The position numbers were made by a program, and so were the translations under genes. From positions 1 through 36,677 of the forward strand of contig NZ_FRFF01000101.1 of NCBI RefSeq assembly GCF_900143625.1: a stretch of DNA of 36,677 nucleotides, given 5' to 3'. The notes beneath the pieces are model-generated. The model did not search any database. It saw nothing but the letters and a program-made list of their open reading frames with translations, and was not told the origin of the DNA. Each line of letters opens with the position of its first letter. Position 1 is the first letter of the stretch. This DNA comes from Nocardiopsis sp. JB363. Its GTDB lineage: Bacteria > Actinomycetota > Actinomycetes > Streptosporangiales > Streptosporangiaceae. Below, piece after piece: positions 16,501 through 22,970 of the stretch.

Positions 16501-17075
16501 GCCGGACCGGCCCGGAACGGTGGGAGAGCGCCCACCGGCGCGTCCAGGAACTGGCGGGGCTGATGAACACCCTGCTGGAACGCACCGACGCGGGACACAC
16601 GGTCGTGGAGGCCCAACGGGACCGGTGCCTGGAGTTGCTCCGGGGCAGAGTCGAGTACCGGAGCGAGACGATCCGACTGCTCCAGGCCGACCTGAAACGG
16701 CGACTACGGGAACAGGACGACCCGTCCGCCGCGACCGTGGTCGACCACCTGTCCGACGTCGCCGGGTTGCTCGCCCTCGGAGGGGTCGCCGGTCCTCCGT
16801 ACATGGATCCCTACGTCGACGGGATCTTTCCCCGGTACGGGGATGGCACGTTGCCGAACGAGACGCGGGTCGCGGTGGTGCGCGGTCTCCTGGCCGTGGC
16901 CGCCACCGACCCGGGGGAACACGGACGGATCATGGGAGCCCTGGCGTTGGTGATGGTCGAGCGCTGTGGTGGGGACACGGGTTGGGCGGATCCCTGGCCG
17001 GAATTGCTCACGGCGGTCGGGGCGGTCGGTCACGAGGACCTGCTGCTGCACGCTTGGCACCTGGCCATGGGCTGA
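13503..17075 (+). CDS. Very large HEAT-like repeat protein of unknown function
   Basis: About 1190 residues built from repeated helical pairs with HEAT-like spacing, for example PELRRVALRAVRALPIPDEAVRPLLTD near the N-terminus and VFLREAAMSALGRSADP and VRKSAARLLAAYRPEEAVPSLARVM further on. Such solenoids are scaffolds for protein or nucleic-acid partners; no catalytic motif, signal peptide or membrane helix is seen. The C-terminal 45 residues repeat those of the upstream 303-residue protein. The start is uncertain: TTG at 13503 gives the longest frame, but its first 25 residues look non-coding, and GTG 13521 or TTG 13575 are alternatives with equally weak ribosome sites. It ends 12 bp from the convergent small Cys-rich gene. 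Confidence 0.75.
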   Translation: MPWPGGVAHDVRHEHQKGRITPGPLSPTTPTFGSAIALLHHVSPLSRPDRMARLARYALEHSGTPHLTALLRELDEHGHGHLALHMATAARDFDLIAHHLAGPDPELRRVALRAVRALPIPDEAVRPLLTDASAGLRRALYRTLSTARRATLADSLLDRVRAEFGDADAAALLPACTSATVARRLPDLAHAVSSWRRLARRHPDTLADHLAERITDGFTWWAHRRALTALDETRPGRVLDMLEGSALRNRNLRVPRARRLDRTDTLDPHHGAPLGPRLNRELWRAMRRNPGTARCVLRSLPPERAAEHIERAIARLGDRSPEPLFPFLDLLPPARAEGIARDALRRFAIFQRTNSRCLDADRDLDAIVHLPYAEAAPLLSEAASAGDPERRARGLARLLEATARTGDPELLATVLAERVERHGADRDPVRRALLRSLVTMEPTLLSPCLDALDRLVRDTVRSRDTSAPTRRALRDLVARLLRHPRTRPDPAVQDWGVETHARLVERFGARGWGDPERARHHRPWWARNPRSVWWLGNESTGHHHGPEPRLGQILPPDAETMLLERLAPGLRAIRRRDPEALIALAGELGRRGRDLAPHLREIVLDDPASDTAARAAARYLTGPDRADRALELFERDPRTARVPRVWETLTLHHGPNTLDRALDAVLGHPDSEEPTDRPRSADGFRFEEDTGDDRVWVPRVERVLARDWPESLRARLTAHLRAAVVDPVSTVEEREAALRSLCALPGGETHLAAHLAGDDVFLREAAMSALGRSADPAGTLERVIAHADGPRSRAAGPVMSRCARWTPPSRLGPPLARALEGPAKVTVRKSAARLLAAYRPEEAVPSLARVMRREAEHRDVTAAVAAALLRCADDPRALNVLAEHAPALTPEEIQVALLGVDPNRLAPDVRAPAARVLDTLPAPERGHWRMAGWWARWDLWGEQTIDDVVDALCDLDRPFTRAMATLRRHLDAGRGVDRIAGALGRLLEQVPSVARGIPPRRTGPERWESAHRRVQELAGLMNTLLERTDAGHTVVEAQRDRCLELLRGRVEYRSETIRLLQADLKRRLREQDDPSAATVVDHLSDVAGLLALGGVAGPPYMDPYVDGIFPRYGDGTLPNETRVAVVRGLLAVAATDPGEHGRIMGALALVMVERCGGDTGWADPWPELLTAVGAVGHEDLLLHAWHLAMG

Positions 17076-17087
17076 GGGCGGGGCGTG

Positions 17088-17300
17088 TCAGCCCTCGAAC
17101 TCGTCCATGGGGACGGTCTCGCGCAGGAAGCCGCGCATGTTCAGGAAGTTCGCCAGGTAGTCGCGGTGCTCGTCGCAGGCCACCCACACCTTGCGGCGGT
17201 CGGGGGTGTGCAACTTGGGGTTGTTCCACACCAGGGCCCAGTCGGCGGGGGCACGGCAGTCCCTCCGAGAGCAGTGTGCGTCCTTCGTGGTGTCACCCAA
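17088..17300 (-). CDS. Small conserved Cys-rich protein, probable zinc binder
   Basis: A 70-residue protein with CSRRDC near the N-terminus and VACDEHRDYL in the middle, separated by WALVWNNPKLHTPDRRK. The three Cys plus the Cys-x-x-His pattern suggest one structural zinc. It matches a small conserved actinobacterial family often labelled 'acetone carboxylase' in databases, a name I would not trust; the function is unknown. A TTG at 17300 is the only start giving the full family N-terminus, and it has no clear ribosome site. The gene lies 79 bp downstream of the 6C-type sRNA on the same strand. Confidence 0.7.
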   Translation of the reverse strand: MGDTTKDAHCSRRDCRAPADWALVWNNPKLHTPDRRKVWVACDEHRDYLANFLNMRGFLRETVPMDEFEG

Positions 17301-17379
17301 TGCCGAAACCCCAGGAGTTCAAGTGGAACCGATGGTCAAGCCACGACCAGGGGCGGGTATGCGCCGACCGGAAGCGGAC

Positions 17380-17488
17380 AAAAAGCAACGCCGGGTGGTT
17401 ACGGGGGCAAACCACCCGGCGTTGCACACGATGTTCCAACGGGGGCTCGGAACATCGTCCCGCGCTCCGACGGGGGACCGAAGCGCTA
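17380..17488 (-). ncRNA. 6C-type small RNA: three hairpins with C-rich loops and an intrinsic terminator
   Basis: On the minus strand there are three successive hairpins. The first (17486-17462) has a 5-bp stem, a C-A mismatch, two more pairs and loop GTCCCCCGT. The second (17458-17428) has a perfect 10-bp stem and loop GAGCCCCCGTT. The third (17425-17385) has a perfect 16-bp stem and loop TGCCCCCGT, followed at once by TTTTT (17384-17380). All three loops carry CCCCCGT. This is the layout of actinobacterial 6C RNA (Rfam 6C; scr5239 in Streptomyces, B11/6C in mycobacteria), whose C-rich loops pair with G-rich leader regions of target mRNAs. The expected transcript is about 108 nt, starting near 17488. 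Confidence 0.8.
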
Positions 17489-17494
17489 GAACCC

Positions 17495-17526
17495 AATGTA
17501 CACCGCCGCCCCCCGGGGTACGTCAA
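17495..17526 (-). promoter_or_regulatory. Promoter of the 6C-type sRNA
   Basis: On the minus strand: -35 TTGACG (17526-17521) and extended -10 TG-TACATT (17500-17495), about 7 nt before the predicted RNA start. The 20-bp spacer is longer than usual, so activator help or a different -35 is possible. Confidence 0.55.
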
Positions 17527-17852
17527 GAGTCAGTTACGACGTTGTCTCGGGAGAGTCCCGTCGCCATAGGGTCTTCAGTCCCAGGTCAGGACTAATCTGA
17601 CACTCCACTCCCCACTCGCGTCCCCGTGTCACCCCGAGTGCACCCCGGTCACCGAGGTCAATTCCGCCCCATCCGGGACCATGGACCCCGGAAAGAGTCG
17701 ACAAAGGTCGTGGATCGTCGGTTTCGGAAAGGGACCCCGGGCGTAGCGGTCATCTCGGGCGGCCACGTGTGATCGGAGGGGATCGGGGGGACGCAGGGAA
17801 CGGGGGCCGCGTCCGCGCCGCCCCCGCAACCGACTACGCAGGGGGTCACCCA
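17527..17852. other. Intergenic stretch between the sRNA promoter and dodecin
   Basis: No gene seen. It includes a short inverted repeat GTCAG...CTGAC (17585-17601) and the dodecin leader. No clear promoter for dodecin was found. Confidence 0.4.
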
Positions 17853-18062
17853 ATGACCGACCACACCTACCGCGTCACCGAGATCGTCGGCACCTCACCG
17901 GACGGTATCGACCAGGCCATCCGCAATGGTGTCCAACGGGCCTCGGCGACGCTGCGCGGGCTCGACTGGTTCGAGGTCACCCAGGTACGCGGGCACATCG
18001 AGGAAGGTCAGGTCGCCCACTTCCAGGTGGGCCTCAAACTCGGTTTCCGGTTGGAGGAGTGA
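17853..18062 (+). CDS. Dodecin (flavin-storage protein)
   Basis: A 69-residue dodecin. It assembles into a hollow dodecamer that binds flavins or CoA and buffers free flavin in the cytosol. The sequence shows the full family pattern: TYRVTEIVGTSPDGIDQAIRNG, then RASATLRGLDWFEV with the Trp that stacks on the flavin, and HFQVGLKLGFRLE as the last strand. The ATG at 17853 is preceded by AGGGGG (17840-17845). It is a single-gene unit with its own strong terminator. Confidence 0.93.
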   Translation: MTDHTYRVTEIVGTSPDGIDQAIRNGVQRASATLRGLDWFEVTQVRGHIEEGQVAHFQVGLKLGFRLEE

Positions 18063-18094
18063 GAGCGGGTCCCGCCCCGACGGGAACCGACGAC

Positions 18095-18130
18095 GGGAAG
18101 GGCCCGAAGCGATCGGTTCGGGCCCTTCCC
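18095..18130. terminator. Terminator between dodecin and the convergent peptidase-like gene
   Basis: Perfect 14-bp stem GGGAAGGGCCCGAA (18095-18108) and TTCGGGCCCTTCCC (18117-18130) with an 8-nt loop; it can serve both directions. Confidence 0.85.
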
Positions 18131-18159
18131 CCGGGTGCTCCGCCGCTCCCTGGTGAGGG

Positions 18160-18942
18160 TCAGGCCTCGGAGGGATCGGGGCCGCGCAGCACGTCCACGT
18201 GCACGTGGTCCAGGTGACGCAGGATCTCGTTGTCGGGATCGGCCTCGTAGTGGCGCCACCCCAGCGACGGGTAGCGGGTGCTCCAGATCTTGTCGTCGAA
18301 GATGATCACGTCGACCTGGAATTCGGGGGCGTGCGCGATGAGCCAGTGCGCCATCAGCCACCCCTCGCGGCGGTTGTCCTCGTTGACCGGCCGGTAGAAG
18401 ATGTCGAGCGCGCGGCCCTCGTAGTGGGCCGACCCCTCGCCGTGCCCGGAGTCGTAGCCGCCGGCCACGTACCCGCCGATGCTGGTGTCGGAGAAGTGCT
18501 CCTCCACACCCGCCTTGAGGGTCTCGGTGCGCGGGGTCATGCCGGAGGGGCGTTCTTCCTCGAACTCGACCTCCTCGCCACCGTAACGGCAGGTCAGTGA
18601 GGGTCCGGCGTCATCCTCCGGCCCCTCGACGAGCACCCGCATCACCTCGTCCGGGATGTCCTCCACATCGGGCTGTTCGACGGGGGCGTCGTCGCCCTGG
18701 GCGATCACCGCCGCCGCGGTGGTGGCCCGCTGCGCCTGGTCGCGGTCGAGCCGGACCTGGTCCTCGCCGTTCCAGACGGAACAGTCCGGCCCCCACGGTG
18801 TGGAGACGGGGAAGACGTCCTCCTGGTTCTTCACCACCCACCAAGCGCCCAGGGCGGCGATCACGGCCATCGCGGCCAGGATCGCCGTCGACAGGATGAC
18901 CCCGTGCCAGCGGCGTCCGGGTGCGGCGGCTCTGTGCGTCAT
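18160..18942 (-). CDS. Membrane-anchored protein with ARB_07466-like (LAS metallopeptidase-fold) C-terminal domain
   Basis: A 260-residue protein with one N-terminal membrane helix (ILSTAILAAMAVIAALGAWWVV, about residues 16-37) and an extracellular part. The C-terminal domain has HYEGRALD (His-x6-Asp) and DHVHVDV (His-x-His), the zinc-ligand arrangement of LAS enzymes such as VanY and MepA peptidases. The 'GYDSGHGEGSAHYEGRALDIFYRPV' region (named by its ends) is typical of the actinobacterial ARB_07466-like family. A role in cell-wall peptide cleavage is possible but unproven for this family. The ATG at 18942 has GGAGGGG 8 nt upstream. Confidence 0.75.
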   Translation of the reverse strand: MTHRAAAPGRRWHGVILSTAILAAMAVIAALGAWWVVKNQEDVFPVSTPWGPDCSVWNGEDQVRLDRDQAQRATTAAAVIAQGDDAPVEQPDVEDIPDEVMRVLVEGPEDDAGPSLTCRYGGEEVEFEEERPSGMTPRTETLKAGVEEHFSDTSIGGYVAGGYDSGHGEGSAHYEGRALDIFYRPVNEDNRREGWLMAHWLIAHAPEFQVDVIIFDDKIWSTRYPSLGWRHYEADPDNEILRHLDHVHVDVLRGPDPSEA

Positions 18943-19138
18943 GGACTCTGCCCCTCCACGCCGAGGGCGGGCGACCGGGCAGTCGCCTTCTCGTCCCTGG
19001 CGCACGTGTCTCGCGGCCTCGAAGAAGAGGCACTTCGTTTATTGGACACGGCAGACTTTCCAGTCATTCCCGAATGTGGCCGGGATCAAAGTCGGGACCT
19101 CGTGGTCGAAACCCCGCGGGAAGGGCCGCCGATCCGGC

Positions 19139-19891
19139 TCACAGCACCGACCACAGGACGAAGAGCCCACCGAGGACGAGCGTGAGCGCCCAGATCCGGT
19201 CCATGGTGACGCCCTTCCAACGTAGGGCGTGCACCCCCAGGAAGTCGTAGGCGATGAGCGCCGCCACCCCCGCGGCGGCGAGCATCGCCAGGGTGTGCAC
19301 CCCGGTCGCCGCCAATCCGAGCAGGGTGGCGTCCCACAGACTCCAGGTGCCCTCGACCGCCTCCGCCGCCCCGGCCGTCCCGGTCTCGGCCGTCGCCGAC
19401 CCCGGATCCACCGGCTCGGCACTCTCGGACGCCGACATCGCCCCGTGTCCGCCGTGCCCGCCGTGGTCGCCGCCCTCCACATGGGTGTGCGAGAGCCCGC
19501 CCGCCAGCACCGGCATCAGCATCAGGCCCGCGCCGTGCGCCGAGGACATCAGGAACGACCAGGCGGTGAGCTGCCACAGTGGAAGTCGCACCTCGCGCCA
19601 GTGGAAGTGCCGCCGGGACAGCAGCATCACCAATCCCACGAGCACGATCACCCCGCCGCCCAGCACGGGGAAGAGCACCGAGGCCGTCACCGAACCCGTC
19701 ACGGTGATCGCCACCGCGGCCACCGCCACACTGCCCGCGTGGCCCACGGCGATCGCCGGCAACGCGCGCAGTACCTGCGCGCGCCCGCCCTCCTGCAGGC
19801 CACGGCCGACCGCGAGCAACCAGCCCATGCCGGGGTGTAGTCCGTGGAAGGCGCCGAGGGCTACGAGGGTCCAGAGCTGCGCGGCGGTCAC
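19139..19891 (-). CDS. Polytopic membrane protein with His-rich loop (possible Ni/Co exporter of the NicO/RcnA type)
   Basis: A 250-residue protein with about six membrane helices. The first helix carries GAFHGLHPGMGWLLAVG, similar to the conserved H-x-x-x-PGHG segment of NicO/RcnA metal transporters. A central loop is rich in His and Gly (HTHVEGGDHGGHGGHG), as in RcnA, where such a loop binds metal. A second intramembrane His motif occurs in SSAHGAGLMLMP and another in GVHTLAMLAAAG. Metal export is therefore a reasonable but unproven role. The GTG at 19891 has no clear ribosome site, so the transcript may be leaderless. No metal regulator is adjacent. Confidence 0.55.
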   Translation of the reverse strand: MTAAQLWTLVALGAFHGLHPGMGWLLAVGRGLQEGGRAQVLRALPAIAVGHAGSVAVAAVAITVTGSVTASVLFPVLGGGVIVLVGLVMLLSRRHFHWREVRLPLWQLTAWSFLMSSAHGAGLMLMPVLAGGLSHTHVEGGDHGGHGGHGAMSASESAEPVDPGSATAETGTAGAAEAVEGTWSLWDATLLGLAATGVHTLAMLAAAGVAALIAYDFLGVHALRWKGVTMDRIWALTLVLGGLFVLWSVL

Positions 19892-19987
19892 GGCGCCAGG
19901 GTCACACGCGATCGGGGGTCTGGCAACGCTCGGGGCGGGACCGGCCGGGACCGGTCATCGCACCCGAGCGAGGTTTGGCCCGTTCCG

Positions 19988-21523
19988 TCAGGGGCAGAGG
20001 GCGTCGAGGTCGCCGGCCTCCGAACCGACCTGGCGACCCGGGTCGGCCGGGGACTCCTCGTCCAGACCGGTGTAGTCCTGCCACTCGGTCCGCTCGTCCT
20101 GCGACTCCTCCTCGGAGGACTCCTCGTCCTCCTCTTCGGAGGCCTCCGCCGAGGGCTCGTCGGGCAGCTCGTCCCCTTCGGCGCTGTTCTCGATGGCCTC
20201 CAGGACCAGCTCCTGGATCAGCTCCCAGTCCGGGTTGCCGGTGTTGACCTGGGGCGGTGAGAGCTGGAGGGCGCTCATGGAACCCTCGTCGGTGACCAGG
20301 TCGGCCAGTTCGATGAAGGCGGGCACCTTGGACTGGGGGATGTCGGTGCTCAGGGTCCGCTTGGTGGCCCCGGCCAGGCGCCGGTAGCTGGTGAGCACCG
20401 TGGACGGTTCCACCTGCTCGGCGACGTACTTGATCAGACAGCCCTGGCGACCCATCCGCCCGTAGTCGTCACTGTTGACCCGGGAGCGGCCGTACCAGAG
20501 CGCGTCGTGCCCGTTCAGCTGTTGCCGACCCGGCTCCAGTACGCCGCCGTGCACGCCGTAGGGGATGGGTTCGTCGATGTGCACCTCGATGCCGCCCACC
20601 GCGTCGATCAGGTCCCGGAAACCCATCATGTCGACCATGGCGTAGTAGTCCACGTCCAGGTCCAGGTTGTACGCGATCACCTTCTTGAGGGCGTCCGCGG
20701 ACGGGTCGGGGGCGATGGGGTTGAACGCCAGCTCGTCCGGTTCCTCGGCGACCGTCTGGTAGACGTCGTTGAGCAGCAGGTCGAACCCGTACGGCTCGGG
20801 GTAGCGCTCGGCCAGGGCGCTGTCCTCGGGGAAACGGATGTTCTCCAGGTTGCGCGGCATACCCACCAACACGGTGTCACCGGTGTGGGTGTCCACGCTC
20901 GCCAGCATCATCGTGTCGGTGCGCGTCCCGTAGCGGTTGTCGCCCGAGTCCGCACCGATCAGCAGCACGTTGACCCGGTCCGCCCCGTACCAGGGATCGG
21001 CGGCGTCGTGCGGGGGCAGGTCCTCGCGTTCGGGGGCGCCGAACACCGAGCCCAGCGTCTCGTAGGCGGTGTACCCGGCGTGCAGCGCCCACGCGGAGGG
21101 CGCGGCCACGGTCAGACACAGCAGCAGCACGGTGAGAGCGCCGACCACGCGCCGGCCCCGCCCCTTGCCCTCGGGACGGGTGATCACCCACGAGTGCACG
21201 ATCACGCTCATCCACAGGATCGCGACCACGAACACCGCGCCCATCGCGCCCAGCAACCACATGTCCTGCACGGCCATCCCGGCCAGCACCGTCATGGGGC
21301 CGGACTCGTGCGCGCCCAACCGGAGCGCCCACAGCACCAGGGCCGCGATCCCCAGGAGGTAGACGCCCAAGAGCAGGGCGCCCGCCTTCCGTCGCCCCAT
21401 GCGCAGGTGTGCCGCTCCCGGGAAGGGAACCGACACGGCGGTCCACAGCAGCGCCCCACCCGTACCCGGGCGCCCGCTCCGGCGCGTGGGCGCCTCATCC
21501 CGCCGCTCGTCCTCCGCTGCCAC
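19988..21523 (-). CDS. LytR-CpsA-Psr (LCP) family cell-wall polymer ligase
   Basis: About 511 residues: four membrane helices at the N-terminus, then an extracellular LCP domain, then a very acidic Glu/Ser tail (about residues 450-511). LCP motifs are present: GADSGDNRYGTRTDTMMLASVD, VLVGMPRNLENI, and the Arg-rich DALWYGRSRVNSDDYGRMGRQ that binds the polyprenyl pyrophosphate. LCP proteins attach teichoic acid, arabinogalactan or other polymers to peptidoglycan. GTG 21523 fits best because GAGAGG lies 7 nt upstream; ATG 21529 and GTG 21538 are alternatives. The extra N-terminal helices are more than the single one of most LCP proteins. Confidence 0.88.
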   Translation of the reverse strand: MAAEDERRDEAPTRRSGRPGTGGALLWTAVSVPFPGAAHLRMGRRKAGALLLGVYLLGIAALVLWALRLGAHESGPMTVLAGMAVQDMWLLGAMGAVFVVAILWMSVIVHSWVITRPEGKGRGRRVVGALTVLLLCLTVAAPSAWALHAGYTAYETLGSVFGAPEREDLPPHDAADPWYGADRVNVLLIGADSGDNRYGTRTDTMMLASVDTHTGDTVLVGMPRNLENIRFPEDSALAERYPEPYGFDLLLNDVYQTVAEEPDELAFNPIAPDPSADALKKVIAYNLDLDVDYYAMVDMMGFRDLIDAVGGIEVHIDEPIPYGVHGGVLEPGRQQLNGHDALWYGRSRVNSDDYGRMGRQGCLIKYVAEQVEPSTVLTSYRRLAGATKRTLSTDIPQSKVPAFIELADLVTDEGSMSALQLSPPQVNTGNPDWELIQELVLEAIENSAEGDELPDEPSAEASEEEDEESSEEESQDERTEWQDYTGLDEESPADPGRQVGSEAGDLDALCP

Positions 21524-21760
21524 CGGCATTCCTCTCACACCAAGGGACGATCGGGTCAGTCCCGTACTGGTCTCGTGCCCACACCACGGTTCGGGGTGGC
21601 GGTCACCTTCAGTTGTGCCTCTTCTGGGTTACACGCTCGGGAACGCCTCCACGGTTCCGACACTCGCGCCGAAGTCACCGGGTCGGGATCCCATGATCCC
21701 CGTGCGTCCCCGGAGGTCGCACCCGGGCCCGTCCGTTCAGTGTGGCGCTTTGTGGAGGTT

Positions 21761-21775
21761 GTATGCACTGCGTAC
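21761..21775. promoter_or_regulatory. Near-palindrome GTATGCACTGCGTAC
   Basis: 7-bp arms with one mismatch around a central C, in the divergent region between the LCP gene and the Lrp-type regulator. Candidate operator for either gene. Confidence 0.35.
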
Positions 21776-21887
21776 CCGTCTCAAGGGATGTTCTATACAA
21801 GTCTGTTATGTGGTCGGGAGGAGGCCGATGGGGCATTGGCAACCCCTCCCGGCCGGTCAAAGGGGTGAATCAACCGATTTCTTTGGC

Positions 21888-21924
21888 GATCAGTAGTTGC
21901 GAGGGCTTCACAACTGCGATGATC
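21888..21924. repeat. Composite inverted repeat in the lrp leader
   Basis: GATCA (21888-21892) pairs with TGATC (21920-21924) and AGTTG (21895-21899) with CAACT (21911-21915). It lies about 65 bp upstream of the regulator start and could be an autoregulatory site or a leader hairpin. Confidence 0.35.
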
Positions 21925-21988
21925 TGGCCGGAGGAGGGGGCGTCGTTCGGGGGAATGGACGACGACATGGGAACGAAAGGCAGGCATC

Positions 21989-22897
21989 GTGCTCGATGCG
22001 GTTGACGCGGCGCTCATGCGCGCGTTGCAGGGGGACGGCAGAGCGACATTCCAGGCACTGGCCGACGGCGTCGGTCTGTCACGGACCGCGGTGCGCGCTC
22101 GTGTACGGCAACTCGTCCAGTCGGGGGCGATCAGGATCGTCGGTGTCTTGCACGCCGGCGTGGTGGGCATGGAGGTCCTCGGCCACGTGTCCTTCCGGAT
22201 CGGCGGACCGGTCGAACCGGTCCTGGAGGCTCTGGAGGAACGAGAGGCGGTGACCTTCGCGGCACAGACGGCCGGGCGCTTTCCCGCCGTCGCGCAGGTG
22301 CGGGTGGCCGACGACGCGGCGCTCACCAAGGAGATGTCGCACCTGCGCTCGCTGTCGGGGGTGGAGAGCGCGGAGGTGTTCCGTGCCAACGCCGTGTACA
22401 AGGACGCCCACAGCAGTGTGCGCGAACTCCACGACATAGAACTGGACGCGTTGGACTGGCGGCTGGTCCGCAGACTCCTCAAGGACGGCAGGGCCTCGTA
22501 CGCGGACCTGGCGCGTCAGGTGGGGTTGTCCCAGGCGGCCGCCCGTTCCCGGGTGGTGCGTCTGCTCGGCTCCGGGGTGGTGCACGTGACCGCCCTGGTC
22601 GACCCCACGGCGGTGGGCTCCAACGAGCAGCTCGGTTTCGGGCTGCACTGTCGGGGCGACGCCGACGCGCTGGGCAGCGCCTTGGCGAACATGGCCCGGG
22701 TCTCCTTCCTGGCGAGCGGGTTCGGGCGCTACGACGTGGTCGGCAGGCTCACGGCCCCCGATCGCTGCCGTTTGGTGGAGGCGTTGGAGACCATCCGCGC
22801 CACCATGGGCGTCGGCCACGTGGAGACCTGGGAGCATCTGCGGGTGCGCAAGGAACGTCGCGGCGGTGAACGACCGGAGGCCTGGACCCCGGACTGA
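21989..22897 (+). CDS. Lrp/AsnC-type regulator with two fused DNA-binding units
   Basis: A 302-residue protein, about twice the length of a normal Lrp (about 150). Each half begins with an AsnC-type helix-turn-helix: DAALMRALQGDGRATFQALADGVGLSRTAVRARVRQL (shown in parts, residues 4-42) and ALDWRLVRRLLKDGR...DLARQVGLSQAAARSRVVRLL (from about residue 153). Each is followed by an alpha/beta ligand-binding (RAM-like) half. Such tandem forms occur in actinobacteria and presumably bind as pseudo-dimers. The target and ligand are not known. The GTG at 21989 follows AAAGG with 9-nt spacing. The next gene, folP2, starts 73 bp downstream and is probably co-transcribed. Confidence 0.87.
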   Translation: MLDAVDAALMRALQGDGRATFQALADGVGLSRTAVRARVRQLVQSGAIRIVGVLHAGVVGMEVLGHVSFRIGGPVEPVLEALEEREAVTFAAQTAGRFPAVAQVRVADDAALTKEMSHLRSLSGVESAEVFRANAVYKDAHSSVRELHDIELDALDWRLVRRLLKDGRASYADLARQVGLSQAAARSRVVRLLGSGVVHVTALVDPTAVGSNEQLGFGLHCRGDADALGSALANMARVSFLASGFGRYDVVGRLTAPDRCRLVEALETIRATMGVGHVETWEHLRVRKERRGGERPEAWTPD

Positions 22898-22970
22898 GCC
22901 GCCCGCGTCCGGTCCTTCCGGTGACCGTCCCGGTTGGTCATCGCGCGTGGCCATGGCCGAAGATGGGGCC

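Larger units (their letters stand above)
21524..21988. other. Divergent intergenic region between the LCP gene and the Lrp-type regulator
   Basis: No gene seen in 465 bp. AT-rich stretch 21785-21815 (TTCTATACAAG) may hold promoters. Two imperfect inverted repeats are described separately. The LCP leader (21540-21760) shows nothing I recognise. Confidence 0.4.
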
